The position numbers were made by a program, and so were the translations under genes. From assembly GCF_002775205.1 (NCBI RefSeq), contig NC_036458.1, positions 24,516,368 through 24,580,367 of the forward strand: a stretch of DNA of 64,000 nt. The letters are read 5' to 3'. Positions 50,978 to 63,600 of this stretch are shown piece after piece (the stretch's first letter is position 1; the number at the start of each line of letters is the position of its first letter). A model generated the notes under the pieces. That model had not been told where the DNA came from, made no database searches, and was given only the letters and a program-made list of their open reading frames with translations. Source of the stretch: Xiphophorus maculatus (lineage: Eukaryota > Chordata > Actinopteri > Cyprinodontiformes > Poeciliidae).

Positions 50978-52880
50978 ACTTTACATTTCTTTTAGTGTAG
51001 TAGTGGTAATTAGACATGGCACCAGTGTCTATATGTCTGAATGTTTGAATGAAAGGCTTCAAACACTGAATGGACTTGAACAGGTTTTTTTTTTTTACCT
51101 TTCCAGTCTTTGTCTTTTTTTTTTTTTTTTTTCAAAAAAAAAATGTTTGAACTTTTTTAGCTCATACGCTTCACCCAAATGTTGACATAAACAAATCATG
51201 CTAAAAGTCAGGACTGTTTAACACATTCTTTCAAGATCATTTTATTGATCTCACAAGGAAATCATTTTGTCCAAGTAACCCAAAATACAGTAAAATATGA
51301 ATAAATAGAATTAAAAAAAAGTAAAATAGAGTAGTCAGTTAGTTAAAACACCAGCCGTGCGGTATGCCACATCAATAACGTCTTTACAACACTGGCTGCC
51401 TTTAGCCACAGTTTCAATCAGTTTAGGCAGGAGGTAATGTAGAGTATTTGGTGTATATTCAGAGAGAAATATTCCTGACTCCATCATGTAGACGGTTCGA
51501 CTGGGATTAAATCTAAACTTAAAGGACGTGTTTAGAGTAAGGAGCATTTCAGGGTTTCCTCAGGCACTGCCTCCATCTGTGGTTTCATTTCTCTCCTAAT
51601 ATTTTAGTGTGTCTGTTTGAACACACCCGAAGGTTTACAAGGTATATGATATATGCTCTGTGTAACATTCATTTCTTATGCTCATGGCGTATGAGCCTAA
51701 GAGTAATTCCAGGTCTTCCAGGTGCCAATATTAAAAATGGTGTGCCAAATTGTTTCACTGATTGAGAGAGAAAACAACAAATATCTGAAGTACCTTATAT
51801 AAGCTGAACAGCTTGCTCATCTCTTAAGGCCTGAATGTCTGGAATTAGATTGTGACATATTTGTCACATGTTTGTACTATGATCAAGGTTTTAGCTGACA
51901 GTGAGCTGGAGAGTGAAATGTTATCCTAAAGCTTTACCTTGTGTTTCTAGTTGTTTGTGTTTCTAAGACTAAAGAAGCGTTTGTCCCATTCTGCTCCCCT
52001 TACTTTGTAGGTTCTCACCTGCCTGGCAAGGAGTTTAAAAAAACTGCTAGCAAATAAATGCGGATCCACTTAAACGATGAAATGAAAAGAAATATTTTAG
52101 GGGAAATCAAGCACATTCAGCACATTTTAGTCACCCAGGTTTTTCACCAACTACAGATGTTATTTCTTACAGGAACTCTGCAGTTCCTATAGGAAACAAT
52201 AAATGAAACGAAGAAACAGCAACATTTAACACCATTCACTCATTGTGTCCAGCCTAAGCATACTGACCTGGTCTAACACACAGTAAACCACTTCTTAGAT
52301 TTATGTTGTAAATATTCTCTCCTTAACCAATGTTAATAAGATATTGTACTCAGATCACTTTCAAACTTATGCTCACTTTGTCACTTTGAACAACTATGTA
52401 AACATGTTAAAGCGGTCCACAGTTGTGAGTGAGGAATGCAGTTATTAACCTGCAGAAAAAAGCTCTACATCCTTTAACAAATACAAGTATTATTGTGTTG
52501 CAGTAACTTTGTGATTTCTTCTTTTTCACTTCTTGTATTCAGTTGTAAAACATAGAAAATGGCAGTTATGTCAAAAGTTGTTTGGCCTTAGATTGAATAG
52601 TTTCTGTTATAATCTTTATTTAATGTTGCTGCACTTTGCCATTATACTTTTCATTTATTTATTCTAAGTGTCGTGCAGATCCAGTTGCACTGTTTCTGTG
52701 AGTCGCTCCATTTGCTCAAACTGTTTTTGTTTTTTGACACAAAATATGTAGATTGATGTACAGCATACTTTTACATTTAATAAGTATATTAAACCTGTTG
52801 GATATCACCTGTCACAATTCACATGTGTTCATTTTGTGTTTTTGCTTACTTGTGTAAATAAAATCCACTTGCTTTGGTTT
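50978..52880 (+). other. rab11fip4: rab11fip4 3' UTR
   Basis: The sequence from the stop codon to the AATAAA at 52857-52862 is continuous, A+T-rich and without exons. It includes T-runs at 51088 and 51117 and, at about 51230-51340, a fish retroelement tail-like segment in minus orientation (TCATTTTATTGATCTCACAAG). A 3' UTR of about 1.9 kb is plausible for this gene but is inferred. Confidence 0.5.
52857..52862 (+). terminator. rab11fip4: Candidate rab11fip4 poly(A) signal
   Basis: AATAAA is followed within 30-50 bases by T/G-rich sequence (GCTTTGGTTTGG, CTTGTGATTTGTCC), a good cleavage context. Confidence 0.5.
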
Positions 52881-54759
52881 GGCAAGTCAGCTCTTGTGAT
52901 TTGTCCTTATTAAGGTTCAAAGCTCCAGTGTACATTTCCTGACCAATACAAGAGTTAGACTTTAGCCATATCCAGTTAACACTACACAATTCTTCAACGA
53001 TCTGCATGTAATCAGAGACATAACATGAAAAGATGCCATATTTAGAAGACACTGTCGCTTGTTCTATTCATAGGACATCTAGATGGTGATAGACTTGAAA
53101 GGTTAGGCTTTTAAAAAGACAAACCTTTAGTGCAAGGCATGTTTATTTGTTTGGCTCCAATCATACACAGGATAATTCAGAGTGCTTTACAGGAAAACAA
53201 AGGAATAGATGTCAGACAGATTAAAAACTCTTAATGCACCACAGAGACAATACAGGACATGCCTCCAAAAGTGAAGGTTTTTTGTCTGTGTGTGCATCTG
53301 CAAACTGCAGGCTGGCTTATTTATGTTTCTTTTGAAATAAAAACTTTTTCCTTCCAGAGCAGCTTTTCAACCCATGTTGACAGGACAACATGGGTTTCAC
53401 TGGGAATAATCACTCTGCAGCATCTTCACAACAGCTTTGGCTTTTGTTCTGGTGTAACGCCTCACATTTTGGACCAGAACCTGTTCCCCTCCTGGACACT
53501 GAACATATAGTTGTTTGAGCACATAAACTCGGTACCTTCAAGCATCGGTAAATTGCTCCCCAGGATGAACCAGATCTCTGCAGCTCTGTAATTATCTTCC
53601 TGATATCTTGGTTGATTGCATTACCTTCCCATGCTGTCACACTAGGAACCAGTGTGCTCCAGATTTGGCCTTAGCACACATCCACAGGGGAACCTGCAGT
53701 TAACTCAAATGTGTCAGTTAACCTATCAGAAGTTCCCCAAGCCATGATGACATCATGATCTGGGGTTTCCTTCATTGTTTGAAGAGATAGTAATCATACT
53801 GGATGTAAACTTTTGATTTTGTACATGTCTGGTTTCAGCTTTTCACTGAAAACACAAAACAATGGAATAATTGCAGTAAACACTAATGCTTCCTTTTCTG
53901 ATTTAAACTGACCAACTGTTTCTTCCCATCTCAGGTTTTCAGAGAGCATGTTGTCAAACGGAGCAGGATAGAAACTAAATGCAGTTTCTGCTCACTTGTC
54001 TCAGATGACCTGAAAGGTCTGCGTGATTCATATCTGACCAGTAATCCTCTCTCCCATTCAGTGCTTTAAAGACCATCTAAAACATTTGAATACTTTACCA
54101 CAATATCCAAACAGCCCTCAGAGAAACTGTGAAGTATTTCTTTCCAGTATGTTAGACTGTTGTAAGAATGATCCTGTCCAGGAGTGATGTTGAGAAACTA
54201 GTCCATGCATTAAATTCATAGGCTATGGGAACTGATGTGCATCAGTGTTCACAGAAGTTAAAATCTCTAAAATCAATTTTCATACTATTCCAAATGTTAG
54301 CTTGTTTAAATAAAAAAGACATTTTACATCTTTCTGAATGACACTCTCAATCAATTGCTCTTCTTTCTGTGACTACTGCTTTCATCTGACAAATTACCTC
54401 AAAAGTAAGGCAAGAAAGAAGTTTAGTTTGAAGAAACTTATGAAAGTTTAGAAGATTTCATGATGTTGAAGAATTACAGTTTACTGATTGTTTAACATTT
54501 TTTTAAAAATATGTAAGATTATTTATATTTTAGTATAGTTAGAAATTAAATTCATCATTTACTTGCTGCACAAAGTCTCACATTAAAACAAACACTGGAC
54601 TACTAACAAAGCTTTTGAGAAGAACATATTTAGATGAATAATTCAAGAATGTTTTGTGTAAAAAATGAAGCATGAATAACGTTATTACATGTCCAGTCAT
54701 TTATCGGCCTCGAGTTTTCTGGCTGAGTTGTGATCCTCCAATCCTGTAGATGGCAGTAA
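52881..54759. other. Intergenic region rich in decayed repeats
   Basis: It contains a LINE-tail-like piece (53140-53250), a Tc1 relic (53380-53830) and a fragment of the repeat family seen at 19560 and 49100 (about 54000-54130). The rest is A+T-rich unique sequence. No gene is recognised. Confidence 0.5.
53380..53830 (-). mobile_element. Truncated Tc1/mariner (Sleeping Beauty-type) relic
   Basis: On the minus strand, an end with CAAAAGTTTACATC, a CATGATGTCATCATGGCTTG block and AACTTCTGATAGGTTAACTG match the left untranslated part of salmonid/teleost Tc1 elements. They are followed by a transposase N terminus with INQDIRKIITELQRSGSSWG and then AIYRCLKVP. After about 50 more codons the frame loses homology and the element is cut off. 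It is non-functional: no DDE domain is present. Confidence 0.65.
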
Positions 54760-55720
54760 AATTTGAAATATTTCGATGTGTCCGCCGCCAAAATGCTCAT
54801 TTCACAGAAGAAATATTTTGCTTTTCGGAAGAAGAGCCCAACAAAGCGGCCCTGTTTCTTTTCAGCAAGAAAAGTAAAAAAATCTTCCAAACCGACGATG
54901 TACGCCAGGACAAACACAGGCAGCACACATGGAGATTTTCAGGACAGAAATGGAGTGAACTACGTTTCGTCGACAGAGTCCTTCGGCCACTGCTCTCAAT
55001 TGTTCTGGAAAAAGGACCCGAACGATTCCGGAGTAAGAAAGCCAGTTGTTCCCACCACCATTAGCTAGCGAACCCCAGCCACAAACATACAGCTCACTCT
55101 GTTCGCCAACTAGTGACTGAAGCATTTGTTATCACACCTCCTTAGGTTTCTGGAATGCAGTCTGCGCTGCATTTGGCTATTCGTTGGTGCAACTGTACAT
55201 GTAATGCTAGAGCCTTGTGAGCATCCGGCTAACCTAGCAACCGTCATGCTGAGCGCCTCCTGGCCTAGTTTGACCATTAGCTGCGCTCAGCTAACAAGCA
55301 GGCTAGCCGTTTTCTCCACTCTTTTACAATCTGTGTGATGGATATGTATGAGCAGCCCGAAGCGCGGCGCCGTAGCTGTGCTGTGAAAGATAAAAAAAAT
55401 GGCGATAGCATTGACATAACGCATCACAAGCACTCTTAGCATAGTTGAAGCTAATTTCGGATGCAGGTTTCCCATAGTATAAAGATGTACCGTTAACTGT
55501 GTACAGCAAGGCAGTATGGTCCCTTGGTTAAGTCCTGTGTTGAAGTGCATTTTAACAGCTCAGTTGTCAGACTGTGAGGTTTCTGCTGAACGCTGAGCTC
55601 TGGAATATTGTTAGCGCAGAGTAAACACGACCAAGCTGCTCGGCAGGAAACGTTAGCGGAAGACGACCCGCGGAGAATGCTTCAAAGCCCCCTTTGTGAT
55701 GCCAGACTGTGGTTCATTCA
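54760..55720 (+). promoter_or_regulatory. CpG-rich candidate promoter/5' UTR of the zinc-finger gene
   Basis: CpG steps are dense here (54780-55070, 55200-55400 and 55590-55680) compared with the depleted surroundings. The location, 2-3 kb before the first recognised zinc-finger exon, suits a CpG-island promoter with an untranslated first exon. Overlapping open frames at 54750-55068 look like nothing known. Confidence 0.4.
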
Positions 55721-57407
55721 TGACCGGAGTCTGCCCACAGAAAGCAGGGGCACGCTGAGACCCAGGGCCGGCCCTAGGTTCTGTTGAGGCGGGAGCAGTA
55801 TTTCATTTGGGGATCCTCTTCTAATTAAGCCACCACTGCACATGATGGTTATTAGGCTTCTGCATTTACCGCAGCTTGGTCTACAGTTCACTAGTAATCC
55901 ACCAATGAGTCCCTAAAACGGATATTTCACATTTGTTGAAGTGGAGTTCTGCTCATCAGAGAAATGTTTATCATATCTCAAAACAAATACATCTGAAATT
56001 TTCTTCTGGAAGTTGTAATTTATGAACCTTTAAATCACATTTATATTGGATAACAGTTTGATGTGTATTTGTGCTGTAGAATGATATCAGTCTGATTTGA
56101 TCTGCGCTGTGTACCGGACTGCAGAGCAGAACCAGTTCAGTGTGTCTATGCAGAGTAGCTCTAGAAGCGAAAAGCAACAACAAAGCATATTAATATATGT
56201 TACACTGTGAACATCTGGCGCTCCACCCAACCTGTGTGGTGCTCAGCAGCCTGCTGACGGTGTGTAGGGCCACACATCCACAACTGAATTATGACATTTT
56301 ATCAGTTTTAATGTTGGCGAAGTTACAAGCTGTCACTTTGGTAGGTCTGTTAATTGCTTTCTGTCTTGCGTTCAGCTGCACATCGATGTTACCTTCCTGC
56401 TTATCATTGACGTAATTTAATACAACATATAGAGGTTAGATAGCAGCACACTTCATCAGATAATCTAAAATCCATCTGAGTGTTGGACAGAGGCGTCTGT
56501 ACAGATAAAAGCCAACTACGTTTTTACAGTATGTCTCCCTGTAGGTTCAGTTGAACCTCCCTAACTAATACAGAAGTGCACTATGTTGTTTTATGCATTT
56601 TTGTTCTACAAGATCCATTCAAAAATAGATAACAGGAGCATCTGTAAAAAAAAGACTCTGATTAATGTTAGATTACTAAATCATTCATTCATACTCTGTG
56701 TGTGTGAGAGAGATGGCTGTGGGAGTTGCTATGGTGTAGGTAAGCAGGATTTCAATGTCTTTTATAACAAATTCATCACAGTTCTGCATATTTAAACTTC
56801 CAGTCAGAAACTCGCTTCTTTATCTGTCCATTGGTTCACACTGTGTGTGTGTGTGTGTGTGTAGAAAGAGCTGCTTTACCACCGCTTTAAAATAACAGGC
56901 GCTGGGAAATGTATCAAATGAATCTTTATCTGTCCAGGTTTGTGAACGTTCCAGGTTTTGCCCTGATTGGCTGTCAGGAATTGTTTGCGTCGTCGTGGCA
57001 GCTTGCACCTTTAGCATGTCTGCTGCTGAGGACGGGAAAAACATTTTCAGTGAATGTTTTTCTCTTTATTTGGTGAACGGTTTGAATTTCTCAGGAGGTT
57101 TTGTGGTCACAGAGCACTCAGGCAGGTTAACCCTGCTGCAGCGCTCAGATCAGAGACTGCCTGGCTTCAGGGCAGTGCAGCAGGAGGAAGCTGGATTTGA
57201 ACCCACATCTTTTAGACTGCCAGACCTCTGCTGCTCCCTTTGTGCCCCAGTTAACCTGCATCTTTTCTCTTTTCCCTGACCTTCAACGCCAGTTTTAAAA
57301 AAGGGAAAAAATACTTAATTGATTTTAGTTTTTTGGGAAGTTGCTGCAACTGAAATGAAGTATGTTTTGGTTTCTATTCATATTATTTGTCTTGGTATTT
57401 TACTGCC

Positions 57408-57444
<37 letters not shown>

Positions 57445-57626
57445 AATTATTATTTGATCAAACTTAAATTTATTTCTTGTTTTATCATTTCTCTATCTAC
57501 GATGTTGTAACTATCGTGAATCAGTCGGGTCAGCTGAGGTTGTTGCAAATGTGCTGTCAAGAAAACTTTGACTAGACTCCATGTTGTTTTGAGTCTAACA
57601 CCTCTGCTGTTTGTTTTCTTCTACAG
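55721..57626 (+). other. Probable first intron or upstream region of the zinc-finger gene
   Basis: No confident exon is seen. It contains a palindromic AGGGCCGGCCCTAGG typical of fish hAT-like ends at 55766, a GT run at 56842-56862 and a TA microsatellite at 57406-57442. Confidence 0.35.
57406..57442. repeat. (TA)n microsatellite
   Basis: Pure TA run of about 34 bases. Confidence 0.9.
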
Positions 57627-60600
57627 CCAAGTTCCACCATCAGTTGGTGTGACCAGCTGCCTCCGTCCTCTGCGGCCCTTTCTAGCTCCAGTCTCTCCTC
57701 AGCGTCACTTTCTAGCTCCAGCCTCTCCATGGAGTCCCGAGTACCCGCTCCTCCGCCCCCGCCGCCTAGTACGACGGCGTCGGACGACATGGAGTCAGAC
57801 GAGAGGCCGTACGTCTGCGACCTGTGTAACTGCGCCTACAAACACGCCAGCTCTCTTCTCAACCACAAACTCACCCACAAGACTGGAGACTTCAAGTGAG
57901 AACTCTCTCTCAGTATCAAGATGTTAATATCTGTATTGATCCCCATATTGAAAAGAATCTAGATTATCGGTGACAAAGTGATCCATAAGGTCAGATTACA
58001 TTTAGGATTCCTAATTGCACTTTCTGAAACATTTGAAAGAAATTTGTTGCAGTTTATTTTACATTTGACTGACGTAGTCAACCCGTTGTTTTTGTCAGTT
58101 TATTTCTTATTTATTTCCATTGGCTGTTCTACTTCTAATTACACCGGCTGAACAAATGAAAGCTGTTTTTCCATGTTTGACCAAGACCCTGAAGCTGTTG
58201 GTGTGTTTCAGTGAGCTGTAGCGGTGCAGAGTTATCATACATTTCTAATTTAGTACATTTATGGCTACATTCACACTGCAACCTGAAGTGACCTACATTT
58301 TGTGTTGCTCTTATGTGACCTGAATCTTATCTTTTCTCGACAGTCTGGACAACACAGGTCGGATTTTTAGGCTGCTGGGATATGGGACCCTGAGTCTGAT
58401 ACAGTTCTGATCTTTTCCAATGTGACCTGTGTCTGTACGGCCAGGTCGCATTCATCCGGCCTGAACGTCATTGATACTCAACACACGTCACTATCCTGTG
58501 TCCTGAAAAACAACAACTTATTATGATGGACCATAATAAGGATGAAGTCGTTGATGTGTTTTAAAATCACGATGCGCTCCACCACCATTAGCATCCATGT
58601 TCACTACCACAAACACTGAGCATGCTTGCTACGTGTAACGTTACTGCGCCCTCTGCTGTGCTTGCAGAACACTTTCAGGTTGATTGCTGTTTACTTACGA
58701 GTTGCACATATTTGGAAATGTGAACGACCATGCAAAGAAATGTGGATTTCACAGAAAATCAGAATAGAGCACAAAGCCTGCAGTGTGAATGTAGCCTATA
58801 TGTGTGTTTGAAAAAATAAGATAAGATAAGATTTATTTGTCATTGTCATCAACAGATTACAATGAGATTGAGATTTGCTCGACTCGAGTTAAGATGCAGG
58901 TTATGTGTATATCCGTAATATACCAAGATAAAGAAATGAATAGTACAAAAGGAGAAATAAACTTAGACATCAGAAGATGGTTGCAGCGCCTGGAGGTGTC
59001 GCAACAGAATTTACATTTATAACAAAGTGGTGTCAAGAGCAGAAGTTCTTATGCCTTTGAATTTAGTGCCATGATTGCCATCGGGTAAAAACTGTTTTTT
59101 AGGCGATTTGTCCTGGTTTTTATTGCTCTGTATCTCTTGCCTGATGGCAGCAGCTGGAAGAGACCATGGTCAGGGTGTGAAGAGTCATTTAAAATGTCCA
59201 AAACTTTCTTGTGGAGCCTGGAAGTGTAAATCTGTTCCATAGTGGGGAGGGGGCAGTTTATGGTTCTCTCTGCTGCCCTAACAACCCTCTGGAGCGCCTT
59301 CTTGTCCGCAGATGTGCTACTGCCGTACCAGACAAATAAACGTTTTAAGCCAATTCAACTGTTGTTCGTTATCAGATTGGTATCGGTATCGGCCGATACT
59401 AAACATCAGACATCGGTATTGGAAGTGAAGAAAGTGGATCTGTTCACCTCTGTCCACATGCTGAGTTTTGTTTTGCTCTGACATGTTGTCGGTTTCTCCT
59501 CAGATGCGACTTCTGCAGCAAGCCCTACACCAACTACATGTCGCTACGCAACCACATGCGAATCCACGGTCAGAAACGCTACATGTGTGACCTCTGTGGG
59601 AAGGCGTTCCGCCTGGCGCGGTACCTACGGAATCACCAGAGGATACACGACGACGGGCCCAACCGCTTCGACTGTCCGTCCTGCTGCAAAAGCTACCGCA
59701 CCATGCTGGAGCTGGCCCAGCATCGCTGCAGCGCCGCTGCCTCCAACCAGGTACGCCATTGGGCCGCTGCGCTGCTGCGGGCCGGGGGTTGAGCAACGGT
59801 GCTGAGCGGAGAATCAGTTGAAAACATGCTAGTGCAGGAAGACCTGCTGTGATCTAACTGCTGTCAGTCAGCTGTTTCCCCTATTTATTCATTCACTGAA
59901 ATACCTTTTGAAAATTATTACAAGATTAATTCATTCTTTAAGAAACTGTGTGTAGAGGAGGATTTTCTCTCTTTCATTTACAAACATGGACTTTGGAAAT
60001 CACATGGAGTTCATTTTGTTAGGAATTACCATCAGCCTTTTCTTAAAAAAAACTTCTACTTTCACTCAGTAATGAATTGGAAATCCAAAATGTTTCTCAA
60101 GAATGTAATGTTTCTGCTTTTTAAGATCAACAAGTCTGGAAAAAAGCTTCCAGATTGTTTCTCTGCATAAAGATCTGAAGATTTGGCTGCGTAGAATTCT
60201 CTGTCATTTTAAGATCCTGGTTGAGAATGTAAATATGAAATGATGAAACCAAAAGATTTCTGAAGTTAACTGAATTAATTAATTGCAGAGAAAAAAAATG
60301 ACCTAATTGCAAATCAAAAACTGAACATAAGACTTTTTCTCCAAATTCCAGACTAGAGTAAATCAGTGTAGAAGTTGAAGTCATAGCCTGGTTTAGCATG
60401 TGATGCCCTCTGGGATTCTCTCACTGTGAAGGAAAGATTTGTAAACTAGGGTGATTTGAGTCAAAGTCCCTTTAGCAGCCTACTATAGGAGCATCTCAGT
60501 GAGAAAATAGTTAAGTTACTCTATTTTGGTGATCTGGCTCAGGCACTGAAACATATATTATTTAGATTGATTCCGCTCAGTGATTTGTGGTCAGTAAAAA

Positions 60601-63600
60601 TGTTGTAATAATGTACTTTGCTGTCTGCAAGAATGCCAGGCGAAAAGATAAGAAATATAAAAGTAACAGAAATATTCCAAAATGTTATCTACAAGCACAA
60701 ATAAGAGAAAAATAATTACACCAAATATAAATAAAATGTAAGCAGATTGTTGGGTGTTCAAATGTAAAACTGTACTGGTTCACACTTTCTGTTTCTAGCT
60801 TGCATAAAATGAGATTCAATTTTGATTTTGTCAAAGAATGAGACGATTACATCAGAGCAATAAAAGAGATTTTTAATACGTAATGTTGGTTTGATTCGAA
60901 TGTTGTGGGTGCAGCATGGTGAGAGAGGTAGAAGATCTTTAAGTGGTTGCTATGGCTACAAAAACACTGTATTGAATTTCAGTCCAATTCATTTGCCCAT
61001 GCTCATTTTATGGCTTATTTAATTATGGGAAGACTGCTGACCTGTTAGTTGTCCAGCAGACAGACACCGTCCACCAGAAGAGTAGCCACTAAAGGTAAAA
61101 GGTTCCAGTAACATTAATGGAAAATTTAGTGAAAGGAAGAAAATTGTGGACAATTCTTGGAGAGGATGAAATCGAGCAGGCTCCCTGTAATGGATCCATG
61201 TGATACGGAGTCCAATGAAAACGTTTGTGATCTTACTTAGATCCTCATTTTTGATGAGAAAAGCAACAGTAGGAAAGCCTGCCTGTATGGATGTTGATGT
61301 ATCTGATTGCCAGAAACACATGTAGCAGTAGGATTCTCTTTTTACATGTGTGTATGGACATAACATGGTGTGTTTCTCCTGGACTCTGTGCCTCCCAGCT
61401 GTAGTTCCAGCAGCCTCCTGCTGCCGGCCCACTGACTGAGTTAGAGCAGGCTCAGTTCAGGGACAGCTTTAAAACTCACTGACAGACTGGACAACAGCTC
61501 AGCAGATCTTCTGCACAAGTGTAGTAATCCAAACTTCTGTGTGTGTGTTTTTGTTTGTTTGTTTGTGTGTGTGTGTGTGTGTGTGCGCGTGTGTGGGGTT
61601 GGTTCATAAGAACCGGTTCAACTGCCCGTCCTGCTTTAAGAGCTACAGAACCATGCTGGACCTGGCCCAGCACCGCTGCAGCGCCGCGGCCAAAAACCAG
61701 GTTGGTGTGAGCGTGACTGAGCATGTGTGAGAGGTTAGAGGTCAGAGGTCAGCGGATAGACTTGGAGCTGTGAGGGAAGGCCAACGTTTACTGGAGTTCA
61801 ACAAACATTTTATTCTCCGTGTGATGGAACTCTGTCTTTCCTGCTCTGATGGCTTTATGCCTCTTTCACTTTAAGCCAGGGATGCTAAGCTTAGAACAAA
61901 GCTACCTGAGACCCACACAGGCAGGACCAGCAGGATGTGATGTCAATCTCACACATGATGTTTATCTAAGCTGCTGTTTTGGAAGTGAAAATAAAACTGC
62001 ATATTAAATAAAAGATCCATAAACATTTAGACTTTTCTTTCTCAGCTGATGTTTTGGTGCTGTACAAAAATGAAGAAACCCCGTGCAAAAAAAATCAGTT
62101 CTCTGATTTCACTCTTTATAGTTATATGTTTGAGTAAAATGAACATTGTTCTTTTATTCTATGAACTACTGACAACATGTCTCTGGAATTCCAAGCAAAA
62201 ACGTTGCATTTATTTGCAGAAAATGAGAAACGGTCAAAATAACGACAAAAGATGCAAAGCTTTCAGACCTCAAATAATGCAAAGAAAACAATTTAGAAAC
62301 AACAACACTAATGTTTGAACTCAGGAAGAGTTCAGGATAAATATTTGGTGGGATAACCAGGACTGTATAAAGCATTCTGTGCATTTTCAGGTCAAGATGT
62401 TTGTAAATAAGAACATCATGTTTTCCATTAGTATAATCTCAGACCAAATAATAAACAACCTTAATCTGATAACATTTATTTAGTGAAAAGTAATCCACAT
62501 AAAGACATAGTCATTAGCTAGTCATCCCTAACTGTCCGAATTATCATACAGCTGAAAAATATTTTTTTAATGTTGTATTGTTTTACTTAAAACAAAGTTT
62601 AGACTTGTGTAAAACAGAAATAACGCTGAAACTTAAACAGCTGGAGGTGTGATGAGAATCTGTCCGTCCAGGAGCAGGACGGCTGGGAGGCTGGAAGATC
62701 CACAGTGCTGCCATCAAACAATTAATTAATTAAAACATAATTAAATTTTGATTAATTAATCAGCTTTGATTCATTTAGAATTGATTACTACGTCGATTAA
62801 TCATTAACTGGAAGATACAGACTCAAAAAAAAAACGGCATTTGCTGAAAAAACAACAGTCAGAGCAGATTCTTCCTTTGCTACAGATGATCAGTCGCTCA
62901 CTAAAGGAATGTGATTCAATTTTAGGCAATAAAATGTTTATGTTCTGATTTAATTCCTTTTCTTTTGATCTGTTTCTAGTATTATATAAAATGATCTTAA
63001 GTGATTAAATAGAAAATGTGCAGAAAGCACCCATTGTTATCGGATTAATCATCAGAATAATCGCTTAGTAGAATAATCAATAGCTGCAGCCACTAGATCA
63101 CGCATAAACTGGAGGAGTGAGCTTCATAATGTCAGCCTCCATCCTAACCTCATCAGTGTGGCAGGAATGACCATTCTAGGCAGTTTCTATGGTTACAGAA
63201 AATAGAAATGAAGGTGACCTTAGAGCAGGGGTGGCCAGCTTTGGGCTGGGAGGGTCAAAGGTCACCAGGCTGTCTTAATGACTGCATCACTAGCAGGGCC
63301 GAGCAGAACCTGAAACCAAAGCTTCCCAACTCTCAACCCCATTGCGGTTTTTGTTAAAGCCTGAGGTTTAACTGCAGAGTTAGTAAGTGTCTGTGTGTGT
63401 GGCGCTGTTTGTGTGTGTGTGCATTTTGACAACACCATCTCATATCAGTGGGTTAAGGTAATCAGGGCCCTGCCAGGAGACCAGTCTGATATGCAGGAGG
63501 GAAAGAAACGGGAGAGTAAAAGAATCTGAGTGACAGAACAATCACCTTCATCATTCACTTCCCCTGAACTCTCACTGTGATCTGCCTGCATGAACTCTGT

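Noticed and set aside
51335-51547. 70-codon minus-strand frame in the rab11fip4 3' UTR
   Set aside because: It adjoins a retroelement tail-like segment and may be repeat-derived, but I could not match it to a reverse-transcriptase motif, so no element was called.
54750-55068. Overlapping open frames of 101-104 codons in the CpG-rich region
   Set aside because: Two overlapping frames are open equally, neither resembles a known protein, and a CpG island naturally has fewer stops; kept only as promoter/5' UTR.
56995-57279. 94-codon plus-strand frame before the zinc-finger exon
   Set aside because: No domain and no suitable donor that would join it in phase to 57627; possibly repeat-derived.
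61019-61432. 137-codon minus-strand frame in the zinc-finger intron
   Set aside because: No family resemblance and no splice context; judged a chance frame or old repeat.
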